64,000 bases of DNA from an uncultured Lutibacter sp. (GTDB taxonomy: Bacteria; Bacteroidota; Bacteroidia; Flavobacteriales; Flavobacteriaceae). The translations under genes and the position numbers were made by a program. Positions 51,413 through 59,804 of this stretch are shown piece after piece (the first letter of the stretch is position 1; every line of letters starts with the position of its first letter). The notes under the pieces are model-generated. The model had not been told where the DNA came from and did not search any database. It saw nothing but the letters and a program-made list of their open reading frames with translations. The stretch lies in contig NZ_CANLRG010000005.1 in assembly GCF_947493565.1 (NCBI RefSeq), positions 186,001-250,000 on the forward strand, given 5' to 3'.

Positions 51413-53038
51413 TTATTTTGAAGTGAAATATTGGGATAATTCTTCAGAAAAATATTGAAGTGCATTTTTAACAGGTAAAGGAACTCCACCGCCTAATGCA
51501 CATAAAGAACCAATTTCTAAGGTTTCTAATAAATCATCAAATAATTGACGGTTTATTCGATAGTTTTCGTTTTGAGCTTTTTGAAGCATTTCCATTCCTC
51601 TAAATGAACCAATTCTACAAGGGTAACATTTGCCACAAGATTCATCAGCAGTAAACTCCATTAAGTGCTCTAAAAATTTTATCATTGGAAATTCTGATGG
51701 AATAGAAACTACACTAGCATGCCCCAGTAAGAACCCTTTTGTATTAAAACTCTCAAAATCGAGTGTTAATTCTCCTATTTTGTTCATTGGAACAATTCCG
51801 CCAAGTGGACCGCCAATTTGAAAAGCTTTAATAGTTTCTTTGAATCCATTTCCAAATTCATAAAAAATGGTATGCAAATCAGTCCCCATTTCAATTTCAT
51901 ATATTCCAGGGGTATTAAAAAAACTATCTAATGAAACTAATTTAGTGCCTGCTGATTGTTTAGTGCCAAGTTTTGAGTAACTGTCCCCTCCATTTTCTAA
52001 AATCCAATGAATATTTGCAAATGTTTCAACATTGCTTAAAACGGTTGGCTTGCCATATAAACCATATTGAGCAGGATATGGAGGGCGTACCCTAACTTCA
52101 GGTCTTAAGCCTTCAATGGAATTTAACAATGCAGTTTCTTCTCCACAAACGTAAGAACCTTGTCCTCTAATTATTTTAAATTTAAAATTGGTAATTAATT
52201 TTTTTTCGTTTAGTTCTTCAATTGCATATTGGATATTTCTAATAGAATCTGGATATTCACCTCTAATATATAAAACACCAGTATTAGCTCCTACAGTAAG
52301 TCCAGATACATACATTCCAAACAAAACTTTGTGAGGTTGATGCTCCATTAAATACATGTCTGAATACGCTCCAGGATCGCCTTCATCAGCATTACAAACA
52401 ATATATTTTTGGTTGTTATCTTCTTTAATAACTGCATCTAATTTAAACCAAAAAGGGAAACCAGCTCCTCCGCGTCCTCTTAAATTTGAAATTTTTAATT
52501 CTTGAATAACTTGTTTAGGATTGTTTTTATACTTTTTTACTAAAGCATAAAATTTAACAATATCTTCAACTTTTGAAGTTAAAATAGGGGTGGTGTTACA
52601 ATTAATATGGTAGTTGTTTGCTTGGTGATTGTTGTTAGAAATAATAGCTGATAACTCTTGTTTATTAGAAGTAGTATAGGTTTTGCCCTTATACATAAAT
52701 GCACTGTTGGTATGGCAACGCCCAACACAAGCCGCATGTCCAATTTCTTCTTTTTTAAAATGTTGTTCAATATGTTTTTGAAGACCTACTTGTGTTTTTG
52801 CAACCATACAAGCTGTTCCACTGCAAACATGTATTTTTTTATTTCGGTTTTCTTCTTTTGTAAAATCGTAAAAAGAAGAAGTTCCAAAAATTACAGAGTC
52901 ATCAACCATAAATCGTTTTGCTAATGCTTGAAACTCTTCTTTTGAAGCATCTCTATGCGATAAATCTGCAATATTTTCGAATAAATTATCATCCAATCCT
53001 TTTCTTGATGATAAAGAGCGTATATTTTTATTTGCCAT
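51413..53038 (-). CDS. Formate dehydrogenase NADH-oxidoreductase (diaphorase) subunit, NuoF-type with thioredoxin-like domain
   Basis: A 541-residue flavoprotein that carries electrons between the catalytic subunit and NAD+. An N-terminal thioredoxin-like [2Fe-2S] domain (VCSGTACMVAK ... AACVGRCHTNS, residues about 70-125) precedes the NuoF module: the FMN site GRGGAGFPFWFK, NADEGDPGAYSD, GEETALLNSIEG, and the [4Fe-4S] motif SCGKCYPCRIG with a later Cys (GSLCALGGG). The first 60 residues are a NuoE-like helical segment, so NuoE and NuoF functions appear in one chain. It heads the operon; the two genes after it encode FdhF and FdhD. Confidence 0.88.
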   Translation of the reverse strand: MANKNIRSLSSRKGLDDNLFENIADLSHRDASKEEFQALAKRFMVDDSVIFGTSSFYDFTKEENRNKKIHVCSGTACMVAKTQVGLQKHIEQHFKKEEIGHAACVGRCHTNSAFMYKGKTYTTSNKQELSAIISNNNHQANNYHINCNTTPILTSKVEDIVKFYALVKKYKNNPKQVIQELKISNLRGRGGAGFPFWFKLDAVIKEDNNQKYIVCNADEGDPGAYSDMYLMEHQPHKVLFGMYVSGLTVGANTGVLYIRGEYPDSIRNIQYAIEELNEKKLITNFKFKIIRGQGSYVCGEETALLNSIEGLRPEVRVRPPYPAQYGLYGKPTVLSNVETFANIHWILENGGDSYSKLGTKQSAGTKLVSLDSFFNTPGIYEIEMGTDLHTIFYEFGNGFKETIKAFQIGGPLGGIVPMNKIGELTLDFESFNTKGFLLGHASVVSIPSEFPMIKFLEHLMEFTADESCGKCYPCRIGSFRGMEMLQKAQNENYRINRQLFDDLLETLEIGSLCALGGGVPLPVKNALQYFSEELSQYFTSK

Positions 53039-53244
53039 TTTAATGTATCTAATAGGCTAAAAATACTAAAAAAAAATTGATGTATGCAAAAACTATTGTT
53101 ACACAGTATTTTACTTTGAAAATTGGGTTTTTCCCAAAAGTTAAATGATATTTTGTAAAAGGTAAAATTACTTAACAATCCTTAAAAATGATTATACTTT
53201 AAAAGCCTATTTACAAGGTGTATAGAAATGTGTTATTAAAATAA

Positions 53245-54429
53245 TTAAAGGACTTCTATTTTCTTACAGATCAATACAATTTTATGGTTATTTATATCAG
53301 TGGTGAAAAATAGATATTGATTACCACCGTCTTTTAACCCAGTTTTTTTTCTGATTTGAGCTACTGTTTCAGGAAAATTACGTGTTGTTATGTTTGCTTT
53401 TTTTGAAGGAATTAAATGTTTTAGTTGTTTTTTATTATAAGAAATACAATGCAAAATTTCGAAGCTTCTTCCTGGAAAATCAATTAGTAAATTGGAAGTG
53501 TATAGGTGAGAATGTTCGTGTAACTTATCAACTTTTAAAAATTCTGAAATTTGGTGAAATGCACCGGCTTTTAAAATAGCTGTATTGGGTTCGAACAAGT
53601 ATTTTTTAGGTTCTGAAAAAGTAGATTGAGCTTCTTTTTTATAGCTAAAATTAAATTGTTGAACATTATTTTTATTAAAATTTAAGGTTTGTGTGTTTAT
53701 AGTTTGATTGTAGTTTTTTTCTAATACAAATAATAATTCTTTTACTTCGTTATTAACTGCAATTATATGTATTTCTTTTACAAAAATTAATTCATTTATT
53801 GCACTTGAAATATCTAAAATTGGAGAAACTTTTAGTAAAATATGATCAGCTTTTTTAAATAAAATAGTTAAGTTATCAGGTATATTTGGCAAGCAATCTT
53901 TTAATAAAAATACTTTACCTTTAGTATCATTTCTTCGTGAGGGATCTGCATATATCCAATCGAAATTATTAGTTGAATTTTTTAGAAATTCAATGCCATT
54001 ACCTATATGAGTATAAATGTTTTGAGTGTTGAGTGATTGAAGGTTTTGAGAAACAATTTGAGATAATTCACTATTTATTTCATAATGGATTATATTTTTA
54101 ATTTTTTTTGAAAAATAATAAGCATCTACACCAAATCCTCCTGTAATATCAATTAAAGAATTTCCTGAAACTAATTTAGCTTTATAGGCTGCTGTTATTT
54201 CAGAAGAGGTTTGTTCAATATTTAATTTATTGGGATAATAGATGTTAGGTGAATTAAACCAAGTTGGTAATTTTTTTTGGCAGCGTTTTTTTGCTTCTAT
54301 TTGCTCAGCAATTTCTTGTATGGAAATAGTTTTAAACGGACTCCCTTTTAAAATTAATGAAGTTAGGTTAGTTTCTAGATTTTTATTGATAAAATCTTGA
54401 ACCTCTATATTTAAAATATCAATATTCAA
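53245..54429 (-). CDS. THUMP-like domain class I SAM-dependent methyltransferase
   Basis: A 394-residue putative RNA methyltransferase of the PG_1098/THUMP-like family in Bacteroidota. The SAM-binding core is visible as SLIDITGGFGVDAYYFS (motif I), HYEINSELSQI, and DWIYADPSRR (the DPxRR catalytic-type motif). The C-terminal ferredoxin-like/THUMP-like part (about 270-394) includes RNFPETVAQIRKKTGLKDGG. The RNA substrate is not established. The DUF1697 gene lies just 1 base upstream on the same strand, and a 205-base gap separates it from the formate dehydrogenase operon. Confidence 0.82.
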   Translation of the reverse strand: MNIDILNIEVQDFINKNLETNLTSLILKGSPFKTISIQEIAEQIEAKKRCQKKLPTWFNSPNIYYPNKLNIEQTSSEITAAYKAKLVSGNSLIDITGGFGVDAYYFSKKIKNIIHYEINSELSQIVSQNLQSLNTQNIYTHIGNGIEFLKNSTNNFDWIYADPSRRNDTKGKVFLLKDCLPNIPDNLTILFKKADHILLKVSPILDISSAINELIFVKEIHIIAVNNEVKELLFVLEKNYNQTINTQTLNFNKNNVQQFNFSYKKEAQSTFSEPKKYLFEPNTAILKAGAFHQISEFLKVDKLHEHSHLYTSNLLIDFPGRSFEILHCISYNKKQLKHLIPSKKANITTRNFPETVAQIRKKTGLKDGGNQYLFFTTDINNHKIVLICKKIEVL

Positions 54430-54430
54430 T

Positions 54431-54979
54431 TTACTGATTACTTAATTCTACAAGTTTTGTAATTGTTTTCCAGTTTCGTGTTGTAGCGTCAACTTTTAAT
54501 TTGTGTTCAAATAAATTATTGGTAAGTTTGGTTTTACCAAAACCACTTGGGCAATTCAAATAAATTTTTTTATCATCCAAAATAAACTCATCTTTTGAGT
54601 TTGCAGCTAGTTCTTTAATTGGAGCTAAATTATTAATAGTCGTTTTTTGACTTAGCATGGTAACGCACAACTTTGAAATGTCAATTTCAGTATTATTTTT
54701 TATAAAGGGATTGGATTTAAAAATACGTTCTAATTCATTTTTTGATATCACCAAAACTTTAACCTCATAATCAAACTTTTTTCTAATGGCATCAATTACA
54801 GTTTGTTCTATTTTTGATGTTGTTGTTTCACTTACATTAAAAATTACATTACCACTTTGAATATAGGTTGTAACTTTAGTAAATCCGCAATCGATAAATA
54901 ATTGTTTAAGCTCAACCATTTTTATAAGGTTTTTACCTGAAACATTTATACCACGTAAAAAAGCAATATAGGTTTTCAT
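54431..54979 (-). CDS. DUF1697-domain protein
   Basis: A 182-residue cytoplasmic protein of the DUF1697 family, recognisable from AFLRGINVSGKNLIKMVELKQ at the start, YIQSGNVIF, and NCPSGFGKTKLTNN near the C-terminus, with the closing TTRNWKTITKL. No function is assigned to the family; it has a ferredoxin-like fold. It lies between the AI-2E permease gene (3-base gap) and the methyltransferase gene (1-base gap) and is likely co-transcribed with them. Confidence 0.9.
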   Translation of the reverse strand: MKTYIAFLRGINVSGKNLIKMVELKQLFIDCGFTKVTTYIQSGNVIFNVSETTTSKIEQTVIDAIRKKFDYEVKVLVISKNELERIFKSNPFIKNNTEIDISKLCVTMLSQKTTINNLAPIKELAANSKDEFILDDKKIYLNCPSGFGKTKLTNNLFEHKLKVDATTRNWKTITKLVELSNQ

Positions 54980-54982
54980 AAA

Positions 54983-56065
54983 TTACAAATCTTTTGTTAA
55001 CGATTTTACTATTTTGTTTTCGGCTAAAAATGCTTTTAAAATTACTTTTATAGCTGTATATGTTGGAATTGCTACAATCATTCCTGTAACTCCAAATAAT
55101 ATTCCAGCAATCATAATTACCAAAAATATTTCAAGTGGATGAGATTTCACACTGTTTGAAAATATTAAAGGTTGACTTAAAAAATTATCAATTAGTTGCG
55201 CAATAATATAGCCAATCATTACATAAATTGTGGTTGGTAAAATTTCAGTTTGAAAATCTTGCCCTAAATTACTGCTCATAGTTAAAAATAGCATAATAAT
55301 ACCACCAATTAAAGGACCTATATAAGGAATAAGATTTAACAAAGCACATAAAAATGCGATGACAATAGTGTTTTCAATTCCAAAGATTGCTAATGTAATG
55401 CTATAAATAATAAACAAAATAGTGATTTGAACAACCAACCCTATAAAATAACGAGATAGTAAATGATTGATGGTTTTAAGAGATTTTCGTAATTTATTTT
55501 CACTTTTGTCATTCACTAAAACATACATAGAATTTTCCATAATATGGGTGTCTTTCATTAAGAAAAAAGTAATAAAAATTACAGAAAACAATCCAATACT
55601 TAAATTTCCTAAAGTACCAATTACCGAGTTTAGTAAGTTGGGTATTGCAGTCATATTTTGAAATAAATCAGCATGTTTTAATTCATCTAAAATATCTACT
55701 CCCTTTGCTAAAAAATAATCATTTATTTGAATTAGTAAATTTTGAATGTTAGATTGAAGTTGTTCAATGTTTAATAAAGATAAATTTTGACCCTGTTCAA
55801 TAATTAAAGGAATAAACATGCTTATTAAACCTGAAAAAATTCCAATAAAAATTAACATTGTTGAAATGACTGCCAAGGTGTTGGGAAATTTTAATCTGAG
55901 TTTTAAAAAACGAATTATAGGGCTTCCAATTAATGAAATAACTGCTGCAATTGCAATGTAAACGATTATTGATTGAATTTTATATAAGAAATATAAAAGG
56001 ATAAAAATACCAGTTAATATTGCAATGGCTTTAATGATTCCATTTGAAATAGTATTTGAATTCAT
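54983..56065 (-). CDS. AI-2E family transporter (PerM/YdiK type)
   Basis: A 360-residue permease with about eight membrane segments and the family's C-terminal signature: LNLIPYIGPLIGGIIML, then DNFLSQPLIFSNSVKSHPLEIF and AGILFGVTGMIVAIPTYTAI. The family is named for a proposed autoinducer-2 exporter, but many members act as small-molecule or Na+/H+ antiporters, so the substrate is open. It is preceded by ggt (18 bases) and followed by the DUF1697 gene (3 bases). Confidence 0.88.
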   Translation of the reverse strand: MNSNTISNGIIKAIAILTGIFILLYFLYKIQSIIVYIAIAAVISLIGSPIIRFLKLRLKFPNTLAVISTMLIFIGIFSGLISMFIPLIIEQGQNLSLLNIEQLQSNIQNLLIQINDYFLAKGVDILDELKHADLFQNMTAIPNLLNSVIGTLGNLSIGLFSVIFITFFLMKDTHIMENSMYVLVNDKSENKLRKSLKTINHLLSRYFIGLVVQITILFIIYSITLAIFGIENTIVIAFLCALLNLIPYIGPLIGGIIMLFLTMSSNLGQDFQTEILPTTIYVMIGYIIAQLIDNFLSQPLIFSNSVKSHPLEIFLVIMIAGILFGVTGMIVAIPTYTAIKVILKAFLAENKIVKSLTKDL

Positions 56066-56083
56066 TAGTTGTAATTTTAATAG

Positions 56084-57787
56084 TTAATACCCCGCTGCAC
56101 TATCATCTCCTCTCGGATCTGCACCTCCTTCTAATTTTCCGTTTGGAAGTACTAAAATAGCATCTACTTTTCCAATTACCAACGATTCTCTCTCTAAAAG
56201 TTGATATCCTAAACTTTTTAATTCGTTTTTTATTGAATTTTCAAAACCATTTGGCTCCATCCTAATGTTATCTGGTAACCATTGATGGTGAAAACGAGCT
56301 TTGTTCACAGATTCTTGCATTCCCATATTAAAATCGGTGATATTTAAAATATTTTGTAGAACTGAGGTAATGATAGTTGATCCTCCTGGGCTGCCAACCA
56401 CCATTTTTAGATTTCCGTTTTCAGCTACAATGGTAGGAGTCATGGAACTTAACATTCTTTTTTCTGGAGCTATTGAATTTGCTTCAGAGCCAACCAAGCC
56501 ATAAGAGTTTGGAACTCCTGGCTTAACACTAAAATCATCCATTTCATTATTTAAAAAGAAACCGGCTCCTTTAACATATACCTTAGAGCCATAACTTGTA
56601 TTTAAAGTAGTTGTTACTGCCACAGCATTGCCAAATTTATCAACAATAGAATAGTGTGTTGTTTCATCACTTTCATACGCATTTAATTTACCATAGGAAA
56701 TATCACTAGACTTGCTTGCTTTTTCCCAAGAAAAATTATTCATTCTGTGCTGGATATAATTTGAATTAATTAAGCTATCTATACTTACAGAAATAAAGTC
56801 TGGATCTCCCAAATAATGAGCTCTATCTGCATAAGCTCTTCTTTCAGCTTCTGTTAAAAGTTGTATGTATTTGGTTGAATTGTGTTGAAATTCTTTTATG
56901 TTATAAGGTTCAATAGCTTTTAATATTTGAGCTAAACAAATTCCGCCGCTTGACGGTAGAGTCATAGATGTAATTTCAAATGTTCGATAGCTAAATGTAA
57001 TAGGTGTTCTCCATTTTGCTTCATAAGAAGCTAAATCTTGTAAAGAAATAATTCCACCCATTTCTTGAAGATAATTAACTGTTAAATGTGCGGTTTCTCC
57101 TTTGTAAAATTCATCCTTCCCTTTAGTTTTAATTCTTTCTAAAGTTTTGGCTAATTCAATAAATTTTAAGGTATCACCAGCTTTCCAAAGAGTGTCTAAA
57201 TGTATTTTGAAATTGTTAGCTTTTTGAAATTTGTTGCGATTGGCGTTTAAAGATTTTGCCTGTTTTTTGGTGACTATAACTCCTTTTTTAGCTAACTCAA
57301 TTGCTGGTTGAATAAGTGTAGCCATTGGTAGTGATCCAAATTTTTTATGAGCCTCAAAAATACCCGCTATGGTGCCAGGAATACCAACAGCCATAGCACC
57401 AAGCGTACTTTTATTTTTTATAACATTGCCATTTTCATCCAAATACATATTTTTTGACGCCAAAATAGGGGCTTTTTCTCTATAATCTAAAGCACCAGTT
57501 TCGCCATTATGAAGCCTGTAAACCATAAATCCACCTCCTCCAATATTACCTGCAACTGGGTAAGACACTGCTAAAGCTAGTTCTGTTGCTACCATAGCAT
57601 CAAAAGCATTGCCTCCTTTTTTTAAAATGGAAACCCCAATTTTTGAAGCTTCTTCTCTAGCGCTAACTACCATAGCGCTATCTGCAAGTAATCCTATAGT
57701 TTTGTTTTGTTGAGTTGTATTTGTTGAATTGTTTTTACATTGAATTAGTAAAAAGGGTAGGAGTAAAATTAAAATATAGTTTTTCAT
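56084..57787 (-). CDS. ggt: Gamma-glutamyltransferase
   Basis: Periplasmic enzyme that cleaves gamma-glutamyl bonds such as in glutathione. A 567-residue precursor with a signal/lipobox LLIQC near residue 17. Autoprocessing at the conserved Thr in ESDETTHYSIVDKFGNAVAVTTTLN releases the large and small subunits. GIPGTIAG, GFMVYRL and PSSGGICLAQILKAIEP occur in the large subunit and GSPGGSTI and DPRGDDSAAGY in the small one. Its first 4 bases overlap the end of the ACP phosphodiesterase-like gene, so they are co-translated. Confidence 0.93.
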   Translation of the reverse strand: MKNYILILLLPFLLIQCKNNSTNTTQQNKTIGLLADSAMVVSAREEASKIGVSILKKGGNAFDAMVATELALAVSYPVAGNIGGGGFMVYRLHNGETGALDYREKAPILASKNMYLDENGNVIKNKSTLGAMAVGIPGTIAGIFEAHKKFGSLPMATLIQPAIELAKKGVIVTKKQAKSLNANRNKFQKANNFKIHLDTLWKAGDTLKFIELAKTLERIKTKGKDEFYKGETAHLTVNYLQEMGGIISLQDLASYEAKWRTPITFSYRTFEITSMTLPSSGGICLAQILKAIEPYNIKEFQHNSTKYIQLLTEAERRAYADRAHYLGDPDFISVSIDSLINSNYIQHRMNNFSWEKASKSSDISYGKLNAYESDETTHYSIVDKFGNAVAVTTTLNTSYGSKVYVKGAGFFLNNEMDDFSVKPGVPNSYGLVGSEANSIAPEKRMLSSMTPTIVAENGNLKMVVGSPGGSTIITSVLQNILNITDFNMGMQESVNKARFHHQWLPDNIRMEPNGFENSIKNELKSLGYQLLERESLVIGKVDAILVLPNGKLEGGADPRGDDSAAGY

Positions 57788-58377
57788 TTTGTTAATAAAA
57801 AAGTAGTTTTTTGATTGGTAAAGGCTATTAAATCTTCAAAAAATGCTGTAAAATCCTCTTCAAGCTCCTGATAATTAATTTTTAAATCTTCAATAGCTAA
57901 ATCCATTTGTGATACACCTTTGGTACGTTTATTCATTCCTTTTAAAATTTTTTCAATACCTTCAATTGAAGCATAGCTTACCAACCAATTATAGTTTATC
58001 ATAAAAGGAACTAAGTATTGAATTTTTTCAGGAAATGTTTCTATGTTTTTTTCTAAAAATTGATATATGTTTTCTGCGTATAGTTCTAAAGGAATTTCTG
58101 AATAGTTGTTCCAGTTTTTTGCTAAAAAATGATCATACAAAATATCTATAATCACTCCATCATAATGTCTATAACGTTCATTTAAACGATGCATACTTCT
58201 TTTAACAATTTTATGCGTATCGGTATAATTATCAATTTCTCTATGTAGTAGAATTCCTACTTTAATTTCTTTAGGGTACATTTTATATTTTTTGCCTTTT
58301 ACAGCATCGGCTATAAAATTTCCGATTAAAATATTAGTATTGTTTTTTGAGAGGTAGAGATGAGCTAAAAAGTTCAT
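57784..58377 (-). CDS. Acyl carrier protein phosphodiesterase-like protein (DUF479/AcpH family)
   Basis: A 197-residue protein of the AcpH/DUF479 HD-like family. The opening MNFLAHLYLS, then GNFIADAVKGKKY and LHREIDNYTDTHKIVKRS are the family landmarks and supply the metal ligands. AcpH removes the phosphopantetheine from ACP in E. coli; the physiological role elsewhere is uncertain. It overlaps ggt by 4 bases. dnaN lies 74 bases upstream and is separated by a terminator. Confidence 0.86.
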   Translation of the reverse strand: MNFLAHLYLSKNNTNILIGNFIADAVKGKKYKMYPKEIKVGILLHREIDNYTDTHKIVKRSMHRLNERYRHYDGVIIDILYDHFLAKNWNNYSEIPLELYAENIYQFLEKNIETFPEKIQYLVPFMINYNWLVSYASIEGIEKILKGMNKRTKGVSQMDLAIEDLKINYQELEEDFTAFFEDLIAFTNQKTTFLLTK

Positions 58378-58398
58378 AAAGTAATTTTAAACAATGAT

Positions 58399-58428
58399 AC
58401 AAAAAAAATCCGCTTTTAGCGGATTTTC
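58399..58428 (-). terminator. Intrinsic terminator after dnaN
   Basis: Perfect ten-base arms AAAATCCGCT / AGCGGATTTT with a three-base loop; on the minus strand a T run of eight follows. It separates dnaN from the ACP phosphodiesterase-like gene. Confidence 0.87.
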
Positions 58429-58451
58429 ACTTGGTATATTTTAGTTGGATT

Positions 58452-59570
58452 TTAGCTGTTTAACATAACTGGCATTACTAACATAGTAACAAACTCACCT
58501 TCATCTACACCGTCAATTGGAGTTAAAATACCTGCTCTGTTTGGTAAAGACATTTCTATTAAAACTTCGTTAGAGTTTAAATTGCTTAGCATTTCGGTTA
58601 AAAAACGTGAATTAAAACCTATTTGCATATCATCACCTTGGTAATCACATACCAAACGTTCTTCAGCTTTGTTCGAATAATCGATATCTTCAGCAGAAAT
58701 GTTAAGTTCTGTTCCTGCCATTTTTAAACGAATTTGGTGTGTAGTTTTGCTAGAAAAAATAGAAACACGTTTTACAGAGTTTAAAAAAGTTCCTCTATCT
58801 ACGGTTAATTTGTTTGGATTTTCTTTTGGAATTACTGCTTCATAATTTGGATATTTTCCATCTATTAACCTACAAACTAACACTACATTATCAAATGTAA
58901 ATTTGGCATTAGCATCATTGTATTCAATAGTTACATCGCTTTCATTTCCGCTTAAAATTCCCTTTAATAAATTTAAAGGTTTTTTAGGCATAATAAATTC
59001 CGCTGTATCATTAGAAGTAACATCAGTTCTAGAATATTTTACCAATTTATGAGCATCAGTTGCAACAAAAGTTAAGCTTTCAGAACTGAATTGAAAAAAT
59101 ACCCCACTCATAACTGGTCTTAAATCGTCATTACCAGCTGCAAAGATAGTTTTTGAAATTGCAGTAGCTAAAACTTCACCAGGAACTATTGTACTACTTG
59201 GAGATTCTATAGAAACTGCTTTAGGAAATTCGTTTCCATCAAAATAAGCCATGTCATATTTTCCATAACTTGAACTAATTTCAACAGTGTTGTTTTCTTC
59301 TGTTTTAAAAGTTAAAGGCTGATTTGGAAATGTTTTTAAGGTATCTAGTAAAAGACGCGCAGAAATAGCTACAGATCCTTCAGAGTCAGATTCAACTTCA
59401 ATGGTTGTACTCATAGTTGTTTCTAAATCCGAGGCAGAAATTTTTAATTCGTTTTCATTTAATTCGAACAAAAAATTATCTAAAATTGGTAAGGTATTGC
59501 TGCTGTTTATAACGCCTCCTAATACTTGAAGCTGTTTTAATAATTGGCTACTTGATACTATAAATTTCAT
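58452..59570 (-). CDS. dnaN: DNA polymerase III beta subunit (sliding clamp)
   Basis: The ring-shaped clamp that keeps DNA polymerase III on DNA. Length 372 residues, normal for DnaN. Three structurally equal domains are indicated by repeated SAxxL patterns; landmark segments are TLPILDNFLFEL in domain 1, PVMSGVFFQF in domain 2 and NSRFLTEMLSNL in domain 3, and the protein ends in VMPVMLNS. dnaA is not adjacent, so the window gives no evidence of the replication origin here. It diverges from the PIG-L gene across 234 bases. Confidence 0.96.
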   Translation of the reverse strand: MKFIVSSSQLLKQLQVLGGVINSSNTLPILDNFLFELNENELKISASDLETTMSTTIEVESDSEGSVAISARLLLDTLKTFPNQPLTFKTEENNTVEISSSYGKYDMAYFDGNEFPKAVSIESPSSTIVPGEVLATAISKTIFAAGNDDLRPVMSGVFFQFSSESLTFVATDAHKLVKYSRTDVTSNDTAEFIMPKKPLNLLKGILSGNESDVTIEYNDANAKFTFDNVVLVCRLIDGKYPNYEAVIPKENPNKLTVDRGTFLNSVKRVSIFSSKTTHQIRLKMAGTELNISAEDIDYSNKAEERLVCDYQGDDMQIGFNSRFLTEMLSNLNSNEVLIEMSLPNRAGILTPIDGVDEGEFVTMLVMPVMLNS

Positions 59571-59766
59571 TTACAATTAGTTTATATAGAATAATTCACA
59601 AATATATTCTAAAAATGTTGTTTTAAAAAAGTTATTTATTAACAGTTTAAATTCAATTTTTAACAGTTAAATTTAACATTTATAGTGTTTTATAAATGGT
59701 TTTTTAAAAATAGTTATAATTATGTTAATATACTGCTAATAAAATGAGATACTTTGAATTAAATTT

Positions 59767-59774
59767 TATATTTG
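59767..59774 (+). promoter_or_regulatory. Candidate promoter -7 element (TATATTTG) for the PIG-L gene
   Basis: A TAnnTTTG match 30 bases upstream of the PIG-L start in the divergent dnaN-PIG-L gap. A -33 TTG at ideal spacing is not obvious; a TTTG at 59753 is too close. Confidence 0.4.
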
Positions 59775-59804
59775 TTATCACTACTAAAATAATCAAACAC
59801 TTTT

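Noticed and set aside
58452-59804. Replication origin beside dnaN
   Set aside because: No dnaA gene and no cluster of DnaA boxes was seen in the 234-base gap.
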